Source of the DNA: Adiantum capillus-veneris
Lineage: Eukaryota > Streptophyta > Polypodiopsida > Polypodiales > Pteridaceae
Length of the DNA stretch: 62,000 bases
NCBI GenBank assembly: GCA_014529385.2
Contig: CM043942.1
Span: 61,791,184 to 61,853,183 of the forward strand
Direction of reading: 5' to 3'
The notes under the pieces were generated by a model. That model ran no database searches. It had not been told where the DNA came from and was given only the letters and a program-made list of their open reading frames with translations. The translations under genes and the position numbers were made by a program. Each line of letters starts with the position of its first letter. Positions within the stretch are counted from its first letter, which is position 1. Positions 24,514 through 33,569 of the stretch are shown piece after piece.

Positions 24514-24636
24514 TATAAGGACATGGTCCCTACGGACAAGGCCACTGGGACGACCGAATAGTGTGTACGCTAGGGGGAGGCTATAAGATAGCACGGTTGG
24601 GTAGAGACTAGCAAACGCATTACCACCGCCCCTTTA
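24514..24636 (+). repeat. Chromovirus 3' LTR
   Basis: Same length (123 bp) as the 5' LTR. It begins TATAAGG where the 5' copy begins TGTAAGG, and ends CCCCTTTA where the 5' copy ends CCCCTTCA, so both terminal dinucleotides have mutated by transitions. Confidence 0.85.
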
Positions 24637-25020
24637 GTTGGCACTGCACGTTGGCATTGAGAAGCAAGCAGCCAACATCAAATACCCCACAGAGCATTCC
24701 CTACGTCCTTGGAGGGCCCCTGAGCTTTGCAACCTAAAAACTGCTTGTCTGTATTCAAAAGCCACTGACACCTTTGCAGTTTCTTTTTGCATTGAGAAAC
24801 TATGTGATTGGTGCAAAGATTTTTCAGAGCATTACAATATGCCATGGCAAAAGTGAAAGAAAATTGATTGCGGCATGATTGCCTCTGTAATGCAAAAAAA
24901 ACTACTTACAACAACCACCTAGGCAGAGAAAGACATTGTTGAATATGAGTGAGCATTTAGATATGTTAGAGCTCAACTTGGAGATGTGTTTGCGTCCGCT
25001 TAGTGAGATGATGCCTAGAT
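24637..25020 (+). pseudogene. Protein kinase-like gene, 3' part
   Basis: Continues the gene interrupted at 18957. The frame shows LRPWRAPELCN, matching the kinase APE segment after the activation loop, then YSKATDTFAVSFCIEKLCDW, resembling subdomain IX where an Asp and an aromatic-rich helix follow. It stops at 24854 (TGA). Together with 17928-18957 this gives most of a kinase catalytic domain. Later bases to about 25020 could encode a short C-terminal tail in another frame, but nothing is recognisable. Confidence 0.7.
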
Positions 25021-25456
25021 TTTAGTTTACTATGGTCACCTTTGTAAACAGTAGTCTCTTTTAAATTATCTGATATATGTAAATGGAGCGTTTTGTATAT
25101 TCATGGACCATTGAGTTAAATTGTACCATGTTATAGTGATGTAGTCATGGGGCAAAGCGATTAATACACAATGTGATTTGTCGTGATATTTTCTATTGAA
25201 TTTTTGAATTTGTATTCAAAAGTAAAGTCTTTTTGTAATAATGGAGAAAAATGATCAATGCTCAATGTGGTGTGTCGTCATAGACTATAGTTTTAGTTGA
25301 AATCTAGACAGTGTATTCACAAACAAAGTCATGGTGCACAATGATTAATAGAAAGTGTGGTGTGCTGTGATAACTTAAACCAAGGTGTACCAGTGGATTT
25401 GCAAACGTATCTATGATGCAAGCTTAAGTTCTTTCACACATTGAGATATTATAAAT
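25021..25456. other. Spacer between the two hAT cargo genes
   Basis: AT-rich and non-coding. It contains a loosely repeated phrase (caatgtgatttgtcgtgatattttc, caatgtggtgtgtcgtcatag, agtgtggtgtgctgtgataac) at roughly 110- and 90-bp spacing near 25171, 25264 and 25354. No TATA box stands out. Confidence 0.5.
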
Positions 25457-25468
25457 GTGTTTGTGACA

Positions 25469-26405
25469 AGTATGGAGGAGTGTGAAAAATCTAAAAAAGC
25501 ATACGATCGCTTGCATGCACTTGCTGATGCAACTGGCCCAAATGACCAAGCAAGAGTTGCTGCAAGTACCAGTGAGTGGGCGTCGATGAATAGCAAACAG
25601 TGGAAAGACATCAACAAAGATGTCACCACACAGATGGTCAAGGAAGCATGGCCAAATGTGTCTTTCTCTATCTGCAAGGGAAGATGGAATCTGGATAAGT
25701 GTGTTGTGCCAGCCATATGGATGCATGCCGAAGCTATATACCTTGCATGCACAGGGAGTACACTAAACCACATTAATTGTCCCTTCTGGTTTGCGAAGAT
25801 TCTATACGTCCAATTTGTTCAGAATGAGCTAGTGGACTTTAGCAAAAGAGCCCCCAATAAGAGCATTGTGGATATCCAAAGTGAGACAGTCACAATATCA
25901 TGAGAGGAGCTTAGATATGCATTGGCTTGCTTCGCTATGCAAACACATGACATTGTGGAGGAATTGCAAACACAGCTTCGTACCTTCACACAGACGACGG
26001 GGAACAATAACAAAAGAGTTACAGAGAGATATCAAGCTGCTCAGGCGTGAACTCTGTGAAATGGAGGAATGGGTTCAATAGCAATCGATCATGACACTGA
26101 TCAAGCATTCTAACACATTGTGGACACCTCCAAGTCACACTGAGGATGCAGTTGGCCCTTGCTCGGTTTGCAAACACTTTTTCCATAGTTGGAGTGGACA
26201 CTACAGAATAGCTTGTGGCCACATGTATCATTTGACATGTCTCATGCAAAACATGGTGAATAAAAAAGAGTGCCGCATTTATAAGGCTCCAATTGACGAG
26301 CTTATATATTCCATATTCAAAATGGAGAAAGACTATCAACGCTTATTGGCAGCAACTGCAAGGGAGAGAGGCTCTATTTTGGAGAGTTTGAATTTATCTT
26401 TGTAA
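25469..26405 (+). pseudogene. RING-like zinc finger gene (cargo of hAT)
   Basis: The frame begins MEECEKSKKAYDRLHAL (25469) and is open to 25903. It contains a Trp-rich middle (EWASMNSKQWKDINKD, CKGRWNLDKCV). After one TGA it continues with a helical part (EELRYALACFAMQTHDIVEE, then LQTQLRTFTQTTGNNNKR) towards 26050. In another frame (26091-26405) a cysteine-histidine cluster follows: GPCSVCKHFFHSW, then ACGHMYHLTCL and ECRIYKAPI. This fits a RING-H2-type E3 ligase finger with the next-to-last Cys changed to Tyr. A coiled tail (FKMEKDYQRLLAATARER) ends it. The function of the first half is unknown. It is convergent with the transposase. Confidence 0.6.
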
Positions 26406-26772
26406 ATTGTAAACATCTTAACCTGAAGTGGACTACGATGACTCTTATGACCCTTGTATATATCTCCCTTGCAATGAACATTGGAGCCTTGTAAAACTTA
26501 GTGTGACTTTTTGAATGTTGGTAAATTGACCCATGAAGGTTTCATAGTCTTCCTTGGTGCATAAAGTAATGTTATAAATTAAAAATGTATAAAGTTATCC
26601 ATTGGAATCGCAAACACAATTTATGATACTTTTTAATTTCGTAAATGAAAATTCTCAAACTACTGTCTTAAATGGCATTAAAATAAAAGTTGTGATATGT
26701 CACTTGGTCCACGAGCCACAAGCCACAAAAAAAGGGTTTGCATTACATTCAGTTGTTCTGCACCATGAAGTG
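26406..26772. other. Intergenic spacer between convergent hAT genes
   Basis: AT-rich with several aataaa-like signals, as expected for two 3' ends facing each other. No coding motif. Confidence 0.5.
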
Positions 26773-29074
26773 TTAACCTACAATGCTATCTGTGTTTACA
26801 TCGTTGCTCCGCAATGCCCTTTGTTGCCATGTACGAGGAAAATCATCCACCTCAAGGTTTGCATTTAATTCAAGCAAAGAACATCCACCAAGCTCATAGA
26901 ACTCAAGTTCTTTGATTGTCACATCTTCCCCTTGCTCCTGGTCATCTTCATTCATATCCACAGTCCACCGTGGTCTATCTTCTTCATACCTTTCTGATTG
27001 AATATTGCTAAGTAGCCTGTGATTGCAATGAGGGTAAACCAATTTCTCTGCCTGGTCACTGAGAAGCCGATTATGAATAGTGGAGTGTACATAGATGTAC
27101 GTACTCCAGTTTCTCTTGGAACTTGAATTGGCATCACATTGTGCAAGAACCCTAACAGTCAATCCATGTAATGTAGGCAACGAAGTACCATTCATGAGCC
27201 ACCATATCCATGCTAGTTGTTCCGATGCAAGGTTTTGCACAAACTCCAAATTGAAAAGGCCATCCTTTACCCTGTACTTTGTCAGGTCTTTGACTGCTTG
27301 GGCTTGATCATCTGGATTGCTGTAGAAATTACTTACCACATCATAGAAGTCTTCAATCACCTCCTCATCTAAATCATCACAATCCATATTCCAGTACTCT
27401 TGATCAAGCAGAAAAGCAACACTATGTAGTGGGCTATGTGCACTAACCCATCTAGCATGTACATACTTATTTAAGATATCTCTTTTGGCCTTATTAAAAG
27501 GTGCTCTCCAGGGCTTGATCAAACATTTTTTTTGCTCTGAAGGAGAGTTCAAGCTCTCCTACACATTATACCAGCCCATGTACACCTTCCCTATATTGGG
27601 TAACTTAAAATCAAACTGACGCAAAGATATCATCACAGGCCTCATCACCAATTATGTGTCCCCAAAATCAGACCAAAAGTTTCTATCATCAATAAGAACT
27701 TTCACATATCGAACCTTTTTTTTTACTTGTACTGGTTGCTCTACTTCCCACTCATAGAAGCCTGCACAAAAAAATGTCTCCAAAATAATATTTTTATTTT
27801 GCAAAAGACTCTGCACAGTGTAGAAGTTAGTGCAAAATGTGGTTTCACATGGAAGCTTCAATATTGTGGACATACATTGCCGGTACACGTCCAACACATG
27901 TTGTCTCTTCGAAATAAACTTCACCACCTTCCTTGCATAATGATTTTGAACCAATCAATGTCCTCTTTTTTATCCCAATCCTGCAACACAAGATTCAAGC
28001 TATGTGCATTGCAACCAAATGTGTACAAGCTACAGAAGCGATCCTCGACCCGCTGCTCTACAATTTTTGGAATTGTCCATTATCACCACTTGTACTACAT
28101 TTTGGACACCAAATTTATGAATTGTTTCTATGATTATATCGACTATATAGCTCCCTGACTTTATCTCACCCAAGCTGTCAACTGATTTAATAAAGAACTC
28201 CCCTCGAGGACTGAATATCATAACATTAATCAACGGTCTGCATTGGACATTTGACCATCCATCACTAACTATAGTGCATCCCGTTTGATTAACTAATTTC
28301 AAGATCAATATATAAACTTCTTTTTGGGTGTCAGCAAAGAAGCATTTTTCCAAGAAGGTTGTCCACATTTGATGATATGATGGAGGGGAAAAGCTAGCCC
28401 CATACTCACCAATCTTCTTCCATGCATGCTTCCATGACTCTCGTGTGACCATCAACATAGAAACGCCTGTAAAATAGATAGCTTGTGCAAGAGAAAATTG
28501 TGTCTCTTCAAGAGCAATTCATCAAAATATTTGCTCTAGATTTACTTGCCTCGTTCTATGCATTTCAAATTGGTACTCTGGCAATCCATCTTGAGTGCTA
28601 GCTCTTTGCGTGTGGTAGTTGGTCACCATGGAGGGTGCACCAATATTTTGTCCGCCTTGTGTTGAGGCACCACTGCCTTGGTGCTCTGAAGCATAATGGC
28701 TTGGAGTTGGTATTCTAGGTTGCCTTGCATTGGCTACACCTCCTAGCACCTCTCTCAAGCGTTTTGTAGCACTCTCAAGACCTACACTATTACATTTACC
28801 TCCACTAGACCTATTAGTTGTTCCATTCCCCCTAATCCAAGGAAGTTCCCTAATATGAGGTGCACCTCTTGATTTTTCTTTGCCACATAATTTACAACGC
28901 CAATCTATTAAAAGATCTTACATTCTCAGCAAATTGCCACTCAGCCCCTGACACCTTACCATCGACGACCTTGCGCTTCCCTTTATTCTTTGCTCCATTG
29001 TTTGATACTTCACCAGTTGATGGGCGACTAGAAGTAACTGCATTGATGCTTTCAGAGCAAGCGTCAGTGTCCAT
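26773..29074 (-). pseudogene. hAT transposase
   Basis: Read on the minus strand from 29074 (MDTDACSES, just after a splice-acceptor-like gtatag). A BED zinc finger is seen near 28910-28860 (DWRCKLCGKEKSRGAPHIREL in part, with the CxxC pair). A DUF659-like catalytic region at 28458-28030 has GCTIVSDGWSNVQCRPLIN and VVQVVIMDNSKNCRAAG. The C-terminal hAT dimerisation domain at about 27200-26990 has WIWWLMNGTSLPTLHGLTVR then KRNWSTYIYVHS and NRLLSDQAEKLVYPH. Frameshifts and stops lie between these parts, so it is inactive. The order BED, DUF659, dimerisation domain is standard for plant hAT transposases. Confidence 0.93.
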
Positions 29075-29201
29075 AACAAGTTCACAAGCCACCTATACAT
29101 TCATACAATCGTAAAAATAGTAAGTTTTTGAAAAAAAATATTTAATTGAACAATTGTACAATAAAGTAAAATAATATACATATAAACATAAAGCAAAAAA
29201 T

Positions 29202-30055
29202 GAGCCCCAAGCACTTGGCACCACCTATACCCTCCGCAACGATGCTACCTACCCAAACCTGTTTCCAGGCGGATAGACACCCAAGGGAGGTAACTATACA
29301 TAACAAACAATACGTAGGTGTAGTGATAAGGAGCGCTCCATTCAACCATAGAAATGAGCCCCAAGCAGTTGCACCACCTATACCCTCCGCAAGGATGCTC
29401 CCTACCCAAACCTGTTTCCAGGCGGATAGACACCCAAGGGAGGTAACTATACGTAACAAACAATACGTAGGTGTAGTGATAAGGAGCACTCCATTCCAAC
29501 CTTAGAAATGAGCCCCAAGCACTTGCACCACCTATACCCTCCGCAAGGATGCTCCCTACCCAAACCTGTTTCCAGGCGGATAGACACCCAAGGGAGGTAA
29601 CTATAAGTAACAAACAATACATAGGTGTAGTGATAAGGAGCACTCCATTCCAACAATAGAAATGAGCACCAAGCACTTGCACCACCTATACCCTCCTCAA
29701 GGATGCTCCCTACCCAAACCTGTTTCCAGATGGATAGACACCCAAGGGAGGTAACTATAAGTAACAAACAATACATAGGTGTAGTGATAAGGAGCACTCC
29801 ATTCCAACAATAGAAATGAGCACCAAGCACTTGCACCACCTATACCCTCCGCAAGGATGCTCCCTACCCAAACCTGTTTCCAGATGGATAGACACCCAAG
29901 GGAGGTAACTATACGTAACAAACAATACGTAGGTGTAGTGATAAGGAGTGCTCCATTCCAACCATAGAAACGAGCCCCGAGAACTAGCACCACCTATACC
30001 CTCCCCAAGGATGCTCCCTACCCAAACGTGTTTTTAGGTGGATAGACACCCAAGG
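29202..30055. repeat. 154-bp tandem repeat, about 5.5 units
   Basis: Units start gagccccaagcacttg at 29202, 29356, 29510, 29664, 29818 and 29972, an exact period of 154 bp, with the last unit cut at about 30055. Homogeneity is high, with only scattered changes such as ccaggcgg/ccagatgg and tacgtaac/taagtaac. The array lies between the transposase start and its TATA box. Several overlapping minus-strand frames with repeated MEWS-like peptides here are artefacts of the array. Confidence 0.97.
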
Positions 30056-30330
30056 GAAACTCAATTGTAAAATTTCATGTTGTTAAAAAACATAGGAATC
30101 AAAGCTACCTAAATGAAAACCAAGACCTCAGATAAGCCAAGTGTGCCAAAAAAAACAAAGCCAAGTATGAGACATTGTTTATATAGCCACCTCCAGAAAT
30201 GGGGGGCAAGAGGAGGATATAGTCGAGCCCGTCGGGCATGACTGTTGGCGCGTGGGCCCCACCAAGATAACTTAAAATACTGCCGGGCTAACAAGAAAGG
30301 GCGGTTCTAGCAGGTGCTTGTTAATTTGAT
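30056..30330. promoter_or_regulatory. hAT right subterminal region with transposase promoter
   Basis: On the minus strand a TATA box, CTATATAAAC, lies at 30178-30187. Donor-like sites follow downstream (GTAGCT ending near 30104, GTCTTGG near 30137). A GC-rich segment (cccgtcgggcatgactgttggcgcg) lies upstream. The arrangement suggests a 5'-UTR intron containing the 154-bp repeats before the transposase start, mirroring the other side of the element. Confidence 0.45.
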
Positions 30331-30361
30331 GTTATTAACACTCTCATGGAGTGTTAATAAC
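30331..30361. repeat. Perfect 13-bp hairpin near the hAT right end
   Basis: gttattaacactc, loop tcatg, gagtgttaataac. The arms are exact reverse complements. It lies 51 bp from the element end and could be a transposase-binding or structural site. Confidence 0.85.
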
Positions 30362-30380
30362 ATTAGTTATTATGACTTCA

Positions 30381-30412
30381 CACTTCACGTGAAAACGTGA
30401 ATAAAATCCTTG
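30381..30412 (-). repeat. hAT right terminal inverted repeat
   Basis: Reads CAAGGATTTTATTCACG from the outside inwards on the minus strand, matching the left end CAGGGATTTCAAATTCACG. Both ends then carry cacgtga motifs. Confidence 0.85.
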
Positions 30413-30420
30413 GTCTTGCT
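30413..30420. repeat. 8-bp target-site duplication of the hAT element (right, gtcttgct)
   Basis: Exact copy of 16521-16528; copia B sequence (agagcatggccactct) follows. Confidence 0.93.
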
Positions 30421-30872
30421 AGAGCATGGCCACTCTAACTCTGCATCTACAGACATGTGATGCACAGCACTCTCGAGTTCATCCGCAAAAGTACATGTCT
30501 GCAAAGTCATTTACATTGCATTGTCTTGCACATGTGACTCACTGCTCTTCTCTCATAACTGGAAAAGCATCAAAATCCATCACCACACCACCGATGACTT
30601 CTTGTCGTGCACTCAAGGAGCTGTCCTGCTCTACATGTCTATCCTCAGACCCTGCATGCACAACGAGTAAAGTGTCACACTGCTCATCAGCAAAGTGTAC
30701 TCGCCTAGATTGCATGGCAATGGACTCATAGAGACTATGGCATCTCTGACACCAAGAACATAGAGAAGAGTCAAACGAGCACCAGGATGGCCTCATGCTA
30801 TCACAAGCGAACCTCTCCTCATCAAGTAAGACTCATCATTCAACTGAACATGACACCCATGATCTCTAAGCA
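30421..30872 (-). mobile_element. Copia B, internal region after the hAT element
   Basis: Degenerate copia sequence, stops in all minus frames. It joins the protease remnant at 30873 to the part on the far side of the hAT insertion. No integrase or RT motif is seen. Confidence 0.5.
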
Positions 30873-31396
30873 CTACAAGATGGAGATCAAACTCCTACAT
30901 GCATCATGCACATACTGAACATCATGGAGCACAAGCATACTCTCACTGGAAAAATGCAAATGAATGTCACCCACACCATAAACACCATCCTGTCTCAAAG
31001 CACAAAACGTGCTAAACCACTCCCTACAAGGAGTAACATGGTGTAATGCACTACTGTCGAGCTGCCAATCATGAGACAAAGTCCATGCATGTCTAGGTGA
31101 ACCTATGGAAGTAGGAATTTCTACCACACTTGTACTCTCAGCAACAACCAATGGAATCCTCCGATGTCTCCAATGCCTAAAACAATGTCTCCTCGTGTGC
31201 CCTGGTCTGCCCCACGATGCCAACAAACCACATGTCTGTGCCTCTGAGATCTGCCTGATGCACCAACCTGTGTATCCCCCAATGACAAACTGCCATTGTA
31301 AGATGCTATAAGTGAGCGCAAAATGAGTCTATAGATCAACCCACACAAAGTGCAAATGCATTGTCCACAAGCACATAACCACTCAACATAATGCAA
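30873..31396 (-). pseudogene. Copia B gag zinc knuckle and protease remnant
   Basis: In two overlapping minus frames: CWH followed by GRPGHTRRHC, the second half of a CCHC knuckle (a one-base shift separates the halves). WQLDSSALHHVTPCREWFST is the copia protease start (LDSS in place of LDSG), and VLHDVQYVHDACRSLISI is its end. The last motif normally leads to the pre-integrase domain (L-S-x-x-x-L). A stop follows at once, then unrelated 3' sequence, so pol is missing. The layout matches copia A. Confidence 0.75.
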
Positions 31397-32559
31397 AATT
31401 TAACTAGCTGATCAAACACCTGCCACCAAAACTATGGCAAGCATCACACAAAGCACATAACCCTCTACCAAAACCAAGAACCACTCATGCATAAATAGTG
31501 ACCATAAGCAAGGAGAGTGCAAGAAAAATGACCATCTGCATAGGCACAAGACAAAATGTGGCTAAAACAGCTCTCTAGCAACTGTCACAAAACGCATAAA
31601 ACCTGGCAAAAATTCAACCGAGTCTCCTTTGTAACTGGAGAAAAATTTCACCCATAAAACCGCATCCAAGATGCCAAAGTGGGAAAAGCTCTTGAGCACT
31701 ACAATTTGACAAAAATCTATCAACCAAAAGAATGGCAAAGTGGGAGTAAACCTCGACCACTATAGTCTCCAAAAGTGGACTCTAAGCCATAAACCATAAC
31801 ACTACTCATGCCAATGAGTGGAAATGCCAAAATGGCTCCACATTTTCACATACAATGGCAATCCAAACTCAACGTACATCAACGGAGTGACCGCGCATAA
31901 ACAAGCACCAAAAAAGTTGCAATCCAAAAACTTGATAAATGCAAAAACAATGCTCTCAAAAGAGCTCATCTGCACTTGAAAATGCTTGCCAAAATGCATG
32001 TACAATGGGCATCAAGCATGTGCCATAACCATATGCAATTCAATCCATAAAGACCACGAATCCAAGCACAAAATCACTACCAAAGTATCCTGTGAAAACT
32101 TGTGAAAGAAGCTCCACCTGTGTGCTCGAAAAAACCACGTCTCTCAAGAGTCTGCTTTGATGATTTGTAAACGCCTCCGTACTTCGTTGCCCAAATTTAC
32201 CAAAAACCCTCAAACCAGAAGCTCTGCACAAGTTGAAATTGCATCTTCAACTCAGAATTGATGCACCTAACTTTAAGCACATGCCGTGCTTCCAAAAGTG
32301 CATCAAACTCACACACTATGCAAAAACAAAAAATCTGCAATTTCTGCATAGTCAGTCAAATTCCTCACCGTTGCAAAAACAATCTTCTGCAAAGTTGTGG
32401 ACCACATGAAAACGGATGGGCATGGTATGAAAAATTCATATATATCTTCTACAAGGAGAAAAATGAATCTGAAAACAGTGCTGCTGTGCACACAGTTTTT
32501 AGGGTAGCACCTTCACTTACACACAATCTTTCACACTATCTTCTAAGATTCCACAAGAG
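31397..32559 (-). mobile_element. Copia B, decayed gag and leader
   Basis: No intact frame. Adenine-rich plus strand with repeated phrases such as caaagtgggagtaaacctcgaccacta and ccaaagtgggaaaag, also seen in copia A. It is cut at 32560 by the giant gypsy element and continues at 58429. Confidence 0.5.
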
Positions 32560-32564
32560 CATAC
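32560..32564. repeat. Target-site duplication of the giant gypsy element (left, catac)
   Basis: catac at 32560-32564 is repeated exactly at 58424-58428, outside the two LTR ends. Confidence 0.9.
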
Positions 32565-33492
32565 TATTTTAGGGCAATCTACTCCCCTGTTCATGCTCAC
32601 AAGCACGACGCAAACAACATACTTATCATCCGATGACACAACTAACCCGTAGGTGCACAGAGGCAATCTCGTTAGCTTGTCAGGCTGAGACCAACCTACA
32701 CATACGCACTTCTATGATGCATCAATCAATAACCCTTGTTGATTGCAACCCACTCTATCCCTAAACGCTCACAACACCGTTTACACATCAAATGAAATCG
32801 GAATCGCATCAAACTTGCTAGGCACCATCCTCTCAATAGGATATACTTACCTATAAGTCTAATCTCACCAGATTTTAACCCTAGTTATCTCGAATATAGC
32901 CACGATAGACTGATAGGTCATAATCTAAAAGTGTGTGAAACCTAAGTCTATGAGTATCTATGTGTAGCTAATCTCTCACTCATTCCATAAAGTACTTGAT
33001 TGTTGAAAACAGACACTGTTTGTGCTACTTACAAGCAAAAATAACTCGAGGAAGGATCCCTCGCGAATACCTCAAAAATGTGAATGCGTGGCATGGGCGC
33101 GTAGATCTTGGAGAGGCTACCGCGATGGTGTGGTCGCGTCGTGAATCTGGTGAGGGAGGTGAGCATAGCGAAGAGGATAAGACACACACACACACACACA
33201 CACTCTCTCTCTCAGACTCGTACGACACAGGATTAATTATTCAAATGTTATTTCAAAAATGGTTCTAAGGTGACTTTTATACTTTAGTCACCTTAGCTCA
33301 AAAATGTACATGGGGTTCTATTCATCATAATTACAAAGTGGAAACACATCTGGGTTACGACTGACTGATTAATCTTTACATAACCCAGACAAGTGGATCA
33401 AAATGATAAGACGTCTTTGACATAAAAATGGGAATTTGATAGGCTTTACAAGGTGGGCTCATTACAATAGTTGGACAAGTTGGGCTCTAACA
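32565..33492 (-). repeat. Giant gypsy 3' LTR (928 bp)
   Basis: Aligns with 57505-58423 from tnttttagggcaa to ttgggctctaaca. Its outer terminus is TA where the other LTR has TG. It holds a (CA)n(CT)n tract at 33182-33211, longer than in the 5' LTR. Confidence 0.92.
33274..33282 (-). promoter_or_regulatory. TATA box in the 3' LTR
   Basis: cttttatac on plus, so GTATAAAAG on the element strand. It lies within an inverted repeat (aaggtgac and gtcacctt). The same arrangement is in the 5' LTR at 58205. Confidence 0.6.
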
Positions 33493-33509
33493 CTCCCCCC
33501 CTCCTAGTT
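33493..33509 (-). promoter_or_regulatory. Giant gypsy polypurine tract
   Basis: Plus strand ctcccccccctcctag; the element strand reads CTAGGAGGGGGGGAG immediately before the 3' LTR. A very similar tract occurs at 39587. Confidence 0.85.
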
Positions 33510-33569
33510 CATGTCTACACGACATGACTGTCTTTGTCTTCAATGTCGTTGTCTTTCTTTCTGGTTTAT

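Larger units (their letters stand above)
18958..24636 (+). mobile_element. Chromovirus-type Ty3/gypsy LTR retrotransposon inside the hAT element
   Basis: 5.7 kb on the plus strand with very short 123-bp LTRs at both ends, an initiator-Met-type primer site, gag, protease, RT, RNase H, integrase and a C-terminal chromodomain. That domain order with a chromodomain defines chromoviruses, which often target heterochromatin. Frames are broken by many stops, so it is inactive. The LTRs differ at several positions, for example ggtcctacgggcaagg against gtccctacggacaagg, so the insertion is not recent. It interrupts the kinase gene of the hAT cargo. Confidence 0.92.
16529..30412. mobile_element. hAT DNA transposon carrying kinase-like and RING-like genes
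   Basis: The element is bounded by an exact 8-bp target-site duplication and by imperfect terminal inverted repeats beginning CAGGGATTT on the left and, in reverse complement, CAAGGATTT on the right. Its transposase remnant on the minus strand has hAT domains. The total is 13.9 kb, of which 5.7 kb is a later chromovirus insertion, so the original was about 8.2 kb. On the plus strand it holds a protein kinase-like gene and a RING-like gene. Tandem repeats of 85 bp (left) and 154 bp (right) sit inside each end. The copia B sequence resumes cleanly at 30421. Confidence 0.9.

Noticed and set aside
17928-26405. Ordinary host kinase and RING genes with a transposon nearby
   Set aside because: The exact 8-bp duplication and terminal repeats lie outside these genes and copia B sequence continues on both sides, so they are inside the hAT element.
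28860-29114. Plus-strand frame over the BED finger region
   Set aside because: It is the shadow of the transposase gene on the other strand.
29202-30055. CRISPR-like array or coding repeats
   Set aside because: The repeats are contiguous 154-bp units without spacers in a plant transposon; the overlapping MEWS-type frames are a by-product of the repeat.
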